Shown: positions 1 through 11,162, counted from the stretch's first letter. The stretch is DNA of 64,000 bases from Tiliqua scincoides (GCF_035046505.1 NC_089823.1:229484604-229548603); one strand, 5' to 3'. The notes: generated by a model from the letters alone, not told the origin. Program-made: numbers and translations.

Positions 1-269
1 AGGCCTAAGGCTAGTGGTGTCCGTTGCTTTGTTTATTCGGTCGTAAACCTGTGCAAAACACACACGCACGTTTTTCTTGTTTTGCTCTTCTTTTGATTAA
101 CTTAGCTTCTAGAACAAGCCTTTCCTTTGAGCTATGGGGACCTGTTCGTTTCCAAAAATGGATCTTTTTCCTTAAACAATCAGACAGCATTGACCCTGAG
201 ACAGAGCACGTATTGGTTGCAATGATCTATTCACCAGAGGCTCATTTTTGGAGTTCAATTGCTCTAAAT

Positions 270-728
270 CGGGGTGCCCAAATCCTGGCTGGGGGGCCAC
301 TTGCGGCCCTCAGGGGCTCCCAATCTGGCCCGCAGGCAGCCCCCAGTCTCCAATGAGCCTCTGGTGCTCCAGTTACTTGCTGCAGCCCATGCTGGCTCGA
401 CGCAACTGCTTTCAGCATGAGGACGACTGTTCAACCTCTCACCTGAGCTATGGGACGAGGGCTCCCTCCACTACTAGCTGTTTCACATCTGTGATGCAGC
501 AGTGGCAGCGAAGGAAATGCCGGCCTTGCTTTGTGCAAGGCCTTTTATAGGCCTTGAGCTGCTGCAAGACCTTCATTCATTCATATAAGTTCCATCTCTA
601 ATAAATTTATTTACATAAATTTATTCAAATTTGAAATGTAAATTAATTCTTCCCCCCCCCCCCCCAGCCCCTGACACAGTGTCAGAGAGATGATGTGGCC
701 CTCCTGCCAAAATGCTTGGACACCCCTG
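270..728. mobile_element. hAT-type MITE with perfect 8-bp TSD
   Basis: A 459-bp non-autonomous DNA transposon with hAT-like ends: the left end begins cggggtgcccaa and the right end reads ttggacacccctg. The flanking octamer ctctaaat is present unchanged at 262-269 and 729-736, the 8-bp target duplication typical of hAT elements. The interior has no transposase frame and carries a C homopolymer at 652-665. The perfect duplication argues for a fairly recent insertion. Confidence 0.85.
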
Positions 729-736
729 CTCTAAAT

Positions 737-1002
737 TACCAAATGCATCCTAAGAATATAGCCTTATATTATATTCCAAGTGCATTTTCAAGGGAGGGGG
801 GAAGTGCTAGTGAAACTGTACTGTGAAGGGGCAGCGCCTAGAACTAGGCAAAAGGATAAGAGTTGTGAGCTGATTCCCCACGTATTTTGACTTACCATCT
901 GCTTGACAACCCCCCTTTTTTTTGTAGCTCCAAGGAGGAGGAAAAACCAAGAAGTTTACAGATCTGCTGCTAGGCTGCAAAATGTGTATCTTATTTTTGG
1001 CC
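737..1002. other. Unassigned sequence
   Basis: No coding frame, repeat end or RNA motif was recognised here. The only low-complexity feature is a short T run near 910-920. Confidence 0.4.
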
Positions 1003-1290
1003 TAATCCTATGTCAGCTGGCGTACCACGCATTATGGTAGCGGAGGCTTCTTTCTGTCAGTTGCTGATGTGCGCTGCCAAGCCACTGACAGGGAGGCTGG
1101 GGCGCCGCCGCCCTCCTCCCACGCACCGGCAGATGGCCAAAGATTTGCTGGAGCAGGTAAGGTTGCACATGGGTTGGAAGGAAGTGGGGGAGGACAGGGG
1201 GTGGAACAGAGGAGGGGGTGGGCAGAACAGGGATGCGACGGGTGCAGGAAGGAGGGTGACTGAGGCACAGGAGGGAGGTGGTTTTGACGG
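1003..1290. mobile_element. MITE-B-like fragment (GC-rich)
   Basis: The left side reads ggcctaatcctatg, resembling the ggcNcaatcctaa ends of the MITE-B family seen around 4.5, 9.4, 34, 44 and 55 kb. It is followed by the same kind of G-rich interior. No right end was identified, so this is a tentative family assignment. Confidence 0.35.
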
Positions 1291-1344
1291 CAGCAGAGCA
1301 TAAGAAAAGAGTTAGAAGTGCCCTCTGGATCATATGAGAGATCC

Positions 1345-1505
1345 ATGCAGGCCACTGTTTGTTTCCCACAGTGGCCAACCAGATGCTCTCCCAACACAAG
1401 TGTTGAGGCATCCACTATTGCTTCCCTGCAACCAGTATTTGGTGGAATCCTGCCTCTGAACCAGGAAGTTGCACAAAGCCCTTGTGACTAGCAGCCCTTT
1501 GACCA
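1345..1505 (-). mobile_element. Old CR1-type LINE 3' UTR fragment
   Basis: The stretch containing cagtggccaaccagatgc and gcctctgaaccaggaagttg resembles the 3' untranslated part of an older CR1 subfamily read on the minus strand. It lacks the conserved CR1 tail and any coding sequence. The assignment rests on recalled similarity to other reptile CR1 3' ends. Confidence 0.45.
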
Positions 1506-2135
1506 TTGTCTGCATGTGCTTCCTCACGTGGAAACACAGAGTGCTTGGGTTGGGAAAAGCTGCCAGTTCCAAAGAAAATCACTTGGCAAGAAAGGATTTC
1601 TAAACCGCACGATCCAAGATGAGAAAGCAGCATTTTTGTCCTAAATATAAGGACGAAATGAGCCTCTCTTTCCCTTCCCCTCGCCTCTAAGGTTGTCATC
1701 CACCCATCCCCACAGGGGTGGTCCAGCCCAATGCGTGAGATGTTCCAGGCCCAATCCAAAGACAATAGGCATGTTCTGGAAATATAAACAGCAGGCTTTG
1801 CTCTCTCCGTCTCACAGTGATCAGATATATAAAAAGCTCCGATTCTTTTCCTCGGCCAAGCGGTTACATATTGGTGTGACAAAATCTAGGGCAAAGGTCT
1901 CTGCAAACAAAACCCAGCCTCGCTTATCTTCCTGTTGCGCCGCGAGGTTCAGAGTCCAGCTTCCTCCTTCCAAACAGTTCCTTTGATACTTGTATTGTTG
2001 AATTTGACATGATTCGTAACTAGCTTTGTCTTCCAGGAAGAAGGCGTATTTTTGGGACAAAAGCTCTGGTTATTCATTCTCCCTCTCGTGCTCAGTGAAC
2101 GTGCGAGGCAAAGTGGGAGAGTGCATGTTCACCAC
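1506..2135. other. Unassigned, mostly unique sequence
   Basis: No repeat end or convincing coding frame was recognised. The 1,790-2,060 part is compositionally even and could be ordinary single-copy DNA. Overlapping short open frames occur on both strands and show no recognisable domain. Confidence 0.4.
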
Positions 2136-2501
2136 CAGGGCTGGCCTTAGGAGCTGCGGCACCCAATGCAAAACATTATTGTGGGGGGAGCCACCCCTGT
2201 GGGGGCCCCTTACTCACCAGGATGAGTGGCACCTGGCAATGGCATCACCGCCAACTACTTTGGGGGGAGGGGGAGGATCTCAAGCCAATTGGACCCAAGA
2301 GGGGTGAAAGAGAGGACTGTCCAGCAGTTCATGGTGCTCTCCTTGTGATGCCTTAGAATGGAACATCCTATGCCAAAGTGTCAGCTACAGAGTGAGGTGA
2401 GCTCCAGCTGTAGGTGCTACGTCTGCTGGCCCAGTTGGTGCCCCTCCAGGCGTGGGGCCCAATTTGGCCACATTGGTCAAATTTCCCTAAGGCTTGCCCT
2501 G
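2136..2501. mobile_element. hAT-like MITE
   Basis: The left end cagggctggcctta and the right end taaggcttgccctg are inverted copies matching at 12 of 14 positions. The flanking octamers (ttcaccac and cttaccat) match at 5 of 8, compatible with a decayed 8-bp duplication. The interior is non-coding, so this is probably an old hAT derivative. Confidence 0.55.
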
Positions 2502-2671
2502 CTTACCATGTCCCCTGACATTTACTGGGAGTGTAAAAAGGGTCCTACATTCATTTTAGCTCTACATACATAGGATTTGTCCAAGTAGTTAGGAACCCTG
2601 ATTGGCTAGGGTTGCCAATCACACTACATACTCACGATGCCTTTCACGCTAATGCTGGATGCATAGCCACT

Positions 2672-2897
2672 GGGAGCCAGGATGGTGTAGGTGTTCAGGA
2701 GTTGGACTTAGACCTGGAAGATCCAGGTTCAAATCCCCACTCAGCCATGAAACTTCCTGGGTGACCATGGACAGTCACTGTCTCTCAGCCTCACCTACCT
2801 CACAGGGCTGTTTCGAGGACAATACAGAGGGGAGGAACCATGTACACCACCATGAGCTCCTTGGAGGAAGGGCAGACTAAAAATATGAATGAATGAA
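2672..2897 (+). mobile_element. tRNA-derived SINE (Sauria-like)
   Basis: The element has a tRNA-like RNA polymerase III head, with an A-box-like ggtgtaggtgttcagg near 2683 and a near-canonical B box ggttcaaatcc at 2726-2736. A SINE body typical of squamate tRNA SINEs follows, and it ends in a (GAAT)n tail. It is about 225 bp long and probably non-functional. A diverged 36-nt direct repeat lies on either side (see findings). Confidence 0.75.
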
Positions 2898-3096
2898 TCT
2901 GTCAAGATCCCTTGCTGATCACTCTATATGCACAGAGTATCTTCCACCCTAATGTTGGGTGCACAGCCACTGAGGATAAAGCCCATGAGTGACTGGTGTC
3001 ACATGTTCAGTGTCACATGTTCACCCTCAATAAGGTTGTCCCTGAAAGCTGACTCAATATCATATCTGGGAATGTTCAAGGGAACTGATGTTCAGA

Positions 3097-3160
3097 GGCC
3101 ACATGAGATGCAAGAAGCTGGATTAGATGGGCCCTTGGCATGATCCAACATGTTCTTAAG
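3097..3160 (+). mobile_element. CR1-type LINE 3' tail fragment
   Basis: A short plus-strand piece contains agaagctggattagatggg, and the end reads ccaacatgttctt, matching the terminal 60 bp of the CR1 family in this window. It is more diverged than the 5-kb copy. Confidence 0.65.
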
Positions 3161-4480
3161 GGAAACCAAACCAGTTTCTCCCGACCTTCAAATCAAAGTT
3201 ATCTGATTTGGTGAACCTGTCATTTGAGGTGTGAAATATGTTGTATTTCTGTTTGGATAAGACCCAGACAAGATACAGCAGTTTCCATGGGGTTGTTGAC
3301 CAAACTGGATTCCTATGCAAACCATTCTTATCTTGACTGTAATTGAGTATTGCAAGCACTCACGCCTCAACATCCTCCTGTTGAAGATTTTCCATACCTT
3401 CCTCTGGGGCACTGGGTGTATGGAGCAGAGGTGTACAGAATCACATGATGGCCCTGATCCATATTTGGCAATGTTAGAGCTGGGAGGAGGGGAATACCCC
3501 TCCCCCCAAACAGAATAGCCCTGACCTGAGATGTAGCAATAAGTTGATCATCAAAAGATTAAGGAACAGATCAGCCCCTCCCAAGGAAGGAATTCTGAAA
3601 GTAAGATGGGCCAGGGTGAAAGCCAAAAGGCTAGAGGGCAAACAAGCATTTTATCTTTATTCAACTTTGTTTTCTGTTGGCAGGCGAGAGGATTTCATCA
3701 CCCCAGTTTCCTGCAGGCAGGCAGGTAGTGGCCTGACACTTTGAAGTCAGTGGATTTCACAGGATGCAGCCACATTTTACTTGGGCAACTTGTGCCCCCC
3801 AAAACTGATGGCCTGGTCCACCTGTTGCAAGAGAAGGAGGTGGTAAATTTTGTATCACGTCTAAACTGACATTGTGTGAAGGCAGGGGTCTGTTTCACCG
3901 TTTAATCAGCATATAGCACCTAGAAAATTTAAAGTGTGCTATAAATCCATGAATAAGTGTATTTGGAGGTGGTAGGACAGACCACACCACTTCACATTGT
4001 AGTCGCATTGTTCCTGTTCCATGTACAATTAAACTAGGACTCTCACATGGCAGGAAGGAAAGCTTAGTCCCAGCCATTTGCTTGCCCAGCCAGCCTTTGA
4101 TCCAGAGGATGTTTTAAGCATCTGGAGAAGGGATTGCTTAACTCTTCCAACAATTGTTAGTTCTGCTCAGGAAATGCTCTCCTCTGACTGTAGTCACAAT
4201 GGGTGCCTCTTGCTTTTTTGCTGGTCCCATCTTCTGCTTTATTTTTTCTTCTCTCTTCCACTTGGTTCCCTCCCTTTGCTTCCTGGTTCCACCTCTTATA
4301 TGGAAGTTTTTGGTATGTGTAGAGCTTCCAGATGAACCACACGTGTGTGGCACCACAAACATCCAAAGCAAGGCTCAGGAGAGGCTATGGTACTGTGCTG
4401 GACAGGCCCTGTCCCGTGGTGTTTTTGGAGGAAATTCTGCCCTCCTCAGAGTCAGAGAGAGTATGAGAGTGAACTGACTG
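3161..4480. other. Unassigned sequence
   Basis: About 1.3 kb without a recognised repeat end, RNA gene or protein domain. Short open frames overlap on both strands and look like chance. Confidence 0.4.
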
Positions 4481-5002
4481 AGGGCCCAATCCAGAGCCCA
4501 GCACACCAATTTACTGCTGGCGTGCACTGTCGCAAATGTGCCTTAAGTCCATACTTGGCCAACTCTGGCCCTGGGCCTGCATTTGCCACCTGGCGCTCGC
4601 CCGGTCTACCGGGTGGCAGACAGATGAGTGGGTGTGTGGAGGGAGAAGGGGGAGGCATTTGGGGATGGGAGGAGGTGGGGAGGGTAGGGAGAGGGTGAGG
4701 AGGAGGCATAGCAGCGGGAGGCGGCAGAGCGGGACCGGCGGAACTCAGCTCCACTGGATCCTAAGCCCCATGTCAGGCCTCGCAGCCTGATACGGGACTC
4801 CTTGATTCTGCACTGGCTCAACAGCCACCCCAGAATCAAGTAGCCCCATTGTGGGGCCACTTCCCTTACCCAGGGGGAGAGGTTGAATGTCCCCTTCCCC
4901 CCCCGAGTAGCCGCCATGGGCTGCCCAGCGTGCTTTGGATGCCGCGGTAATCATTTTGGCACCGCGACAGCCTTGTGTGCCCGGCAGCTCAGAACTGGGC
5001 TG
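4481..5002. mobile_element. MITE-B element
   Basis: The left end ggcccaatccagagccc and the right end ctcagaactgggctgc are imperfect inverted copies. The interior is GC-rich with long purine tracts and resembles the copy at 44,195-44,738. There is no transposase, so it is a non-autonomous DNA transposon of unresolved superfamily. Confidence 0.5.
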
Positions 5003-5035
5003 CGAAATAAATCGTAGAAGACAAATGCCCACCTT

Positions 5036-6163
5036 TCTTTTCACAATGGAGAGAAGTGAAAAGTGGTGTGCTCCAAGGATCTGTCCTGGGACCGGTACTT
5101 TTCAACCTCTTCATAAATGACCTGGAGATAGGGTTGAGCAGTGAAGTGGCTAAGTTTGCAGACGACACCAAACTTTTCCGAGTGGTGAAGACCAGAAGTG
5201 ATTGTGAGGAGCTCCAGAAGGATCTCTCCAGACTGGCAGAATGGGCAGCAAAATGGCAGATGTGTTTCAATGTCAGTAAGTGTAAAATCATGCACATTGG
5301 GGCAAAAAATCAAAACTTTAGATATAGGCTGATGGGTTCTGAGCTGTCTGTGACAGATCAGGAGAGAGATCTTGGGGTGGTGGTGGACAGGTCAATGAAA
5401 GTGTTGACCCAATGTGCGGCGGCAGTGAAGAAGGCCAATTCTATGCTTGGGATCATTAGGAAAGATATTGAGAACAAAACGGCTAATATTATAATGCCAT
5501 TGTACAAATTGATGGTAAGGCCACACCTGGAGTATTGTGTCCAGTTCTGGTCGCCGCATCTCAAAAAAGACATAGTAGAAATGGAAAAGGTGCAAAAGAG
5601 AGTGACTAAGATGATTATGGGGCTGGGGCACCTTCCTTATGAGGAAAGGCTATGGTGTTTGGGCCTCTTCAGCCTAGAAAAGAGACGCCTGAGGGGGGAC
5701 ATGATTGAGACATACAAAATTATGCAGGGGATGGACAGAGTGGATAGGGAGATGCTCTTTACACTCTCACATAACACCAGAACCAGGGGACAGCCACTAA
5801 AATTGAGTGTTGGGAGAGTTAGAACAGACAAAAGAAAATATTTCTTTACTCAGCGTGTGGTCAGTCCGTGGAACTCTTTGCCACAGGATGTGGTGATGGC
5901 GACTGGCCTGGACACCTTTAAAAGGGGATTGGACAAGTTTCTGGAGGAAAAATCCATTACGGGGTACAAGCCATGATCTGTATGCGCAACCTCCTGATTT
6001 TAGAAATGGGCTATGTCAGAATGCCAGTGCAGGGGAGGGCACCAGGATGAGGTCTCTTGTTATCTGGTGTGCTCCCTGGGGCATTTGGTGGGCCGCTGTG
6101 AGATACAGGAAGCTGGACTAGATGGGCCTATGGCCTGATCCAGTGGGGCTCTTCTTATGTTCT
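5036..6163 (+). mobile_element. CR1-type LINE, 5'-truncated
   Basis: This copy begins inside the reverse-transcriptase region and runs through the C-terminus and a roughly 190-bp 3' UTR to the tail ggctcttcttatgttct. Upstream ORF1, the endonuclease and the start of RT are absent, the usual outcome of aborted target-primed reverse transcription. Its open frame makes it one of the least decayed CR1 copies here. No target duplication was seen, as is common for CR1. Confidence 0.9.
5056..5976 (+). pseudogene. CR1 ORF2 reverse transcriptase, C-terminal part
   Basis: An open 306-codon frame encodes the C-terminal part of a CR1-type reverse transcriptase, the enzyme that copies LINE RNA into DNA at a nicked target. 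Visible landmarks are an RT motif B-like stretch (GSVLGPVLFNLF, residues 8-19), the catalytic FADD box at residues 34-37, and a conserved downstream region with [18 protein letters not shown] and RGDMIETYKIMQGMDRVD. The frame ends in the conserved LEEKSITGYKP. A whole CR1 ORF2 would also carry an endonuclease and RT motifs 0 to A, which are missing. The ATG used is an internal methionine and not a true start. The fragment cannot encode a functional element. Confidence 0.9.
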
Positions 6164-6613
6164 TTCCTGCCCCCCAAGACAAATTATTAAACACAGAATA
6201 ATAACCTGTATACCTGTAATCAGCACATCATACCTGCCACCCAAGCTGCAAAGCCACCTGAAAAATGTATTGCACCCAAGTTTATTTCTAGAATGGCTCA
6301 CCTGCTGTTTATGTTTTCTTCCACCAAGAAATTAAATGCCAATGAAGGGAGTAAATAGAAGCTGCAGATTTTCTTGCAAAGGTGTCCTCAATGCTGAAAT
6401 TCCCTGAGCAACCCGGGAAATTGGAAGAAGTTTCTCTGCCTAACGTATGAGGTGGCTGCTGCCTTCCTTTCTACAAGGTGAGGCCAAAGTGAAGGAGGCA
6501 CCATGTTCAAAAAAACCCTGTGCCGGGGCAAGTGAAGAGACAGCCCTGCTGGCAGTAGAAGGGGGCAGCCATTCTCTTGAGTTTCTTCCTGCTTTCTCTT
6601 TGTGACTGGGAAG
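6164..6613. other. Unassigned sequence
   Basis: No repeat ends, coding domain or RNA motif were recognised in this stretch. Confidence 0.35.
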
Positions 6614-6880
6614 CAGTAGCGTAGCTATGGGGGGCTCCTGCCATAAGTATTGCAGGTGCTGCAATGTGTGGCACCTATCACTCACCATTGGAGTCATCCT
6701 GGGTAGTAAGAGCGGTGTGTTGCCAAAAATGGTTGGCAACCTTCAGTCTCGAAAGACTATGGTATAATGTGTTGCCATTACTGCGCTGAATGACAGTGAG
6801 TGGGAGGGGCTGGTTACATGGTATATGGTGGTGCCTGCAGTATTTATCGCCCCCCCCCCCCATAGCAATCCAACTACCAG
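6614..6880. mobile_element. hAT-like MITE with nested micro-insertion
   Basis: The left end cagtagcgtagctatgggg and the right end, near catagcaatccaactacca, are diverged inverted copies. The subterminal motif agtattgcaggtgc at the left is mirrored by gcctgcagtattta at the right. Related copies lie at 12,193-12,874 and 39,250-39,520. A 42-bp LINE/SINE tail is inserted at 6726-6767. Confidence 0.6.
6726..6767 (-). mobile_element. Tail-only retroinsertion (42 bp)
   Basis: A 42-bp insertion consists almost only of the 3' tail shared by the RTE-like LINE and the 5S-SINE. It includes ggttggcaaccttcag and, at 6745-6758, the hairpin sequence agtctcgaaagact. The decamer tgtgttgcca occurs at 6716-6725 and again at 6768-6777, a perfect target-site duplication. 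This is an extreme 5' truncation inside a hAT MITE. Confidence 0.8.
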
Positions 6881-6979
6881 GAAGAGGAATAAAGTGCTGT
6901 CCAGGGAAGTTTCTCTGCAGTGGGTTAGAGGAAGGGGGATCCCATCAGTTCACTGACCCCTCTAAGGTGCTGCTCATCA

Positions 6980-7190
6980 CAGGTTACAAGTCATAGTAGG
7001 TATGTGCAAGCTCCTGGTTTTAGAGGCAGGCTGCCTCTGATTGCCAGATGCAGGGGAAGGGCCCCAGGACGCAGGTTGTGTCTGTTGTCTTGTGTGCTCC
7101 CTGAAGCATTTGGTGGGCCACTGTGAGATACAGGAAGCTGGACTAGATGGACCTTGGCCTAATCCAGCGGGGCTCTTCTGATGTTCTTAT
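6980..7190 (+). mobile_element. CR1-type LINE 3' UTR fragment
   Basis: Plus-strand CR1 3' UTR beginning around acaagtcatag and ending ggctcttctgatgttctta. It holds no coding sequence apart from the last codons of ORF2. It lies about 100 bp downstream of the hAT-like MITE. Confidence 0.8.
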
Positions 7191-7619
7191 GCTCCACACC
7201 ATGCATTCAGACCGCATCATCAAGGGACCACCCACATTTGGAACTGAGAATCTTTTTTTGTAAAGGGTAAAATTTGACTGCATGCTGATGACAAATTGCT
7301 CCATGATATCATTTTAAAAATATTGTGCTGTACCAGACCACATTTTTTTTCTTTTGCTGCTCCAAAACATCTTTTAAATATAATTCTTTTGGCAGTTTAG
7401 GCGATGTCAAAAATTCAGGGATTGCCAAGTCCTTCTATTAGGCTCAAGAAAATCTACTGTGTAGTTTGAACGTTATGAGACTTCACAGTTTCATTTTAAT
7501 TCACTCTTTAAGGAAGTTTGCCTCGTCCATTCAGTAAATGGAAGCTGCTCTGGTGCAATACAACAAAAATGGACTTCAGTCGAGTGGGTAAGCAGCAGTG
7601 CACAGTGCGCATTAGTAAA
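7191..7619. other. Unassigned sequence
   Basis: AT-rich stretch with no recognised repeat ends, domain or RNA motif. Confidence 0.35.
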
Positions 7620-8415
7620 TGGGGAAGTGGGTCCCCTGTGTGATGTGCATCTGTGCCGGCTTGCATGTGTGCAACATGGCGCTGTGTGTGTTTATGCATG
7701 ATGCACAATCTGTTTTGGGAGAATAATGGTATGTGTTTGCATGTGGCGCATGGGTTTGTGTGTGACGTGCGCTTGATGTTTTTCACACTACAAAACATGT
7801 GCAACCTGTGCATACTACTGCGTGGTTTGCATGTGGTATATTCCAGTGAGTGCATGTGGTGTATTCTGGCATACACTCTGCACACTGCAGTGCTTGTTCG
7901 TACATGATTTGCACGTGGCGTGTGGCAGCATGGTGGGTGGCAAGTAGCATACTGTGACACATGTGCAGCAAGTTTGCATGCATATGTTATGTTGTGGCAC
8001 CCATTTGTGCGTGGTGTGTTGTGATGTCTACGTGTGACATGTGCATGTCATGTTCTGGTATGTGTGCGGCATGTTGTGGAGTCTATTGCATGTGGTGTCT
8101 TCCCACATCTGTTTACTTGTGGTTGCTATGATGCTTCTTTGTGTGGTGTACCATGTGTATTTTGTCATCTCTGTGACATGTTTTGGTGCCTGTTTGAACA
8201 CAAAATATCCCCCCCGCGTGCGTTTGTGGCATACATGTAGCATGTAATGGCTGTGTGAGTGTTGCAGCAGTTTGTATGTGCCATTTTGTGGCATGTATGT
8301 TACCGTGTGTGTTGGCTTGTGTGTGGCATATTTTGGAGCCTGTTTGCATGGGGTGTGTTGTGTCATGTTGCAGTGCCCCTTCATGTGGTATGTGTGTTGT
8401 AGTTGCAACAACATT
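7620..8415. repeat. Degenerate TG-rich minisatellite
   Basis: About 800 bp are built from imperfect reiterations of short phrases such as gcatgtggtgt, gtgtggcat and catgttgtgg. The apparent unit is about 40-45 bp, and drift has blurred its borders. Long open frames rich in His, Cys and Thr on the minus strand are a by-product of the repeat and not genes. Confidence 0.65.
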
Positions 8416-8639
8416 CCCACGATGTGATAGGCAGCCCAATCCTTAACTGCGCTGGAACATTATGCGCCGGACCACGATGGACTGTGTGGCTCAGAGTCTA
8501 AGCCTCAAAACCATTTTTTGGGAGCAGTTTCAGGAATTTGGATCTGGTATAGCTGCAGGAATTCCAGTGTCAGCAGATAGTGAGTGAAAAAGCCAGGAAT
8601 GACAGCACAGGCAGTTTCAGGAAGCAGAGAAAAGGATGT

Positions 8640-9130
8640 GGGGGATGACTGTGAAGATTAAGACATACGGTACAATTTGGGACATCATTGTATTGGAATT
8701 GTGGAAGATCTGGCAAGGAGGTAGATGTGGTATCAGCAGTGGCCCCTTTAAGGGTAAGGCCTGGGCATCCAGCAGAGTGTGCTGCACAGCTGCAGCCACT
8801 TGAAGGCAATAGGACCCTCAGGCATAAAAGCACCTGATGAAGGAAGAGTTTGGTGTGGGTAGCAGAAGGAGGAAAGGACAGACTGAGGAATTGATGGCTG
8901 ATGTGTGAATGGACTTTGGAAGCTGCTGGAGCAGAAACTACTGGAGACACTAAGACTGGTGTTTGGCTGCTGTGCCCAAGACTTGCTGAGGACCAAGGGG
9001 CTGCTGTAGTGGTGGGAGGCTGCTGGCAGGAAGGAGGACCTCTGTAGGTTAAACAGGCGAGCTACCCTGGTGGTGGGGTCTAGCAGTAATGCAGGGCAGA
9101 ACCAGGGTCATTTTTGAGGAAAGAAGAGGA
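8640..9130 (+). mobile_element. Unclassified interspersed repeat, possibly LTR-like fossil
   Basis: The part at 8,690-8,825 closely matches 21,660-21,801, including gtggcccctttaagggtaag and tgcacagctgcagccacttg, so this is a dispersed family. A TATA-like cataaaag follows, and the downstream part is non-coding and purine-rich. The layout would suit a solo LTR of an old retroelement. Terminal TG/CA ends and a target duplication were not established, so the class is uncertain. Confidence 0.45.
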
Positions 9131-9407
9131 GCTAATTAGCTAAAAGTGGGCATAATTCTCCAGGTGGAGCTTGGACTGGGAATCTGGCAGAACAATCATT
9201 GATACCTTAGTCCAATATATGCATTATTTTCATGACACTTTTATAATACTGGTATTACACAAGGAGCTGATTATTGTTGGCGGAATACCAACCAGTGATA
9301 GCCTTACGGTGCAATCCTGTACTGTTTACAATCTGTCTCCTTCCCCCTTCTGCTCTCTTCATGGGGTGAGAAATGAGTTCATGAAACATGCCTACAACAG
9401 GGACTTA

Positions 9408-9950
9408 CAGCCCAATCAGAACCTGTACTGGAATAGGCAGGTCCACTGGCCTGCATCATATCTAGCACAGGGTTAGAGGTGATTGGTGTGCAACTCGGGG
9501 TAAGGGGTATTTTTCCCCTTACCGTGAGCAATGCCCCAGCTGCCACAATGAGGCTGCTTGGATCTGTGCCAGATAAATTGATGACATAGATCCAAGCAAC
9601 TAGGTGTAAGGCTGGGCTACTCAGAAGGGGGATTAGGATCTGGCCTAAGTGCCAAAGGCCGGTCCCACCCCCTCCTGGGTCCAGTTCACCTACCAGCCCA
9701 CCTGTTGCCCACCCTCCTCTGCCCCAGAATGCCCCCAAAATGCCCTCCCCTTGCCCTTTCCCAATCCTTGAGCTGCCAACCCACTGGTGGTTCGAACTCA
9801 CTGGCACACAGTGGGGAGGCCTATGCATGTCCTTGTACTAGCCTTCCTGACTCCTGTGGTGGCAAAAAAATGTGCTTTACGGCACATTTGTGACTGCTGG
9901 AAGCCAGCGCAAGGGACTTGAGTTGGCTTGAGCGCAACTCAGGACTGAGC
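9408..9950. mobile_element. MITE-B element
   Basis: The left end is cagcccaatcagaacctg and the right region is gagcgcaactcaggactgag. The interior shares long stretches with the copies at 34 and 55 kb, for example gtgctttacggcac near the right side. It is a non-coding, non-autonomous DNA transposon of unresolved superfamily. Confidence 0.6.
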
Positions 9951-10645
9951 TCTTAAATTGTTTAAAAAGTATTCTTTATCTGCAGGGTGGTGGTTGGTTG
10001 GTACCCTGGGAACAATTATTTTGTGGCAGAGACTTGGGATTTCAAATGGCATCAAACTACAGTTCTTAGAATTCTTTGAGGGAAGCCATAACACTCCAGC
10101 TGGTGTAAACACAAGATCAGTTGGCCATGTAGTGCTGCTCCACAGTCTCCACCCCCCACCGAAGCTCAGTCATAATAATGCTTGTTGCTACTTTGCTGAT
10201 TGTGTCCACTTAATATTTAATTTCAAGATAACCGCCTCTGCTTATTCTCTTTCCCCCCGAAAAGCTGCAGAACAGAAAACATCTTTTCCCTTTGCTCTGT
10301 GTGCTCTGGTAGAAAATGCCCAGTCACAATGTACTGGAGCTGATAATGATGATATATGGTTGTACTGTTCAGATTCTTAAGTGGTGTCTTGCAGAGAGAA
10401 AGAAAATTGACCTGATTTGGAAGCAAGAGAGTTAGTTTGCTTTGTGAGCCTTTTTTCTTTGTCCCAGCCATGCTTCCCATAATGTGCAAATGGTCATTTC
10501 CCTATGCAGCATTAAAATGAACCAACCTGAATGATGGCCAGCAATATATTTACATGTCCAGCAAGAGGGAACAAATGAGACCCGTGATTGATCGTTTCGG
10601 AGAGGAAAGAAAAATAAACCTAGGAAGCAGTATTGAAAGAACACT

Positions 10646-11162
10646 GGCCGAATCCTACCCCCCTCCCCAAATTATGGCAGCAGGACTCTCATCACAAGGC
10701 CCTGCAATGGTGCATATAGTGTACTGCCACTGGGCCAGTCCATGACACCACCAGAGAGCAGCATCAGAGCTGTGTTGCTATGGACCTCAGACCATGCCAG
10801 GGTAGGTACATTGGTGGTGATGGTGGTGGATGTTTTGTGGCTGGGGAGGACAAGGGGAGTTTTAGAGTGGATTGGGGATGGTGGTGAGCAGGCTAAAGAG
10901 GTGAATCTCAGTGGCAAATGTGTGTCAGATCCTATCCCCCCATTTTTCAGCCCACTCTGCATAGCTGGTGTATATCCAAAGCGAGAAAGGATGAAAAATG
11001 CAGGATAGGTAGTTCAGAGACCCATATTCCATCAGGGGGCCTATGCAGAGGGAAAGGAAGAATACTTTCTCTTAATTTGAGCAGGTATCCTGATTAGCCC
11101 CCCACTAGAGCATGCATGGCTTGCGCTGCATGCTTCTGCACTGTGGGGGGATAGGATTGCAC
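10646..11162. mobile_element. MITE with ggc-caatcctaccccc ends
   Basis: The left end ggccgaatcctaccccc and the right end ggggggataggattgcac are inverted copies. The interior contains a second end-like stretch near 10,928-10,940, so two related elements may be nested. No coding potential was seen. Confidence 0.5.

Noticed and set aside
5041-5313. Minus-strand frames over the CR1 reverse transcriptase
   Set aside because: They are antisense shadows of the CR1 ORF2 frame.
7508-8439. Several His/Cys/Thr-rich frames on the minus strand
   Set aside because: They arise from the TG-rich minisatellite; the composition follows the repeat and not protein constraint.
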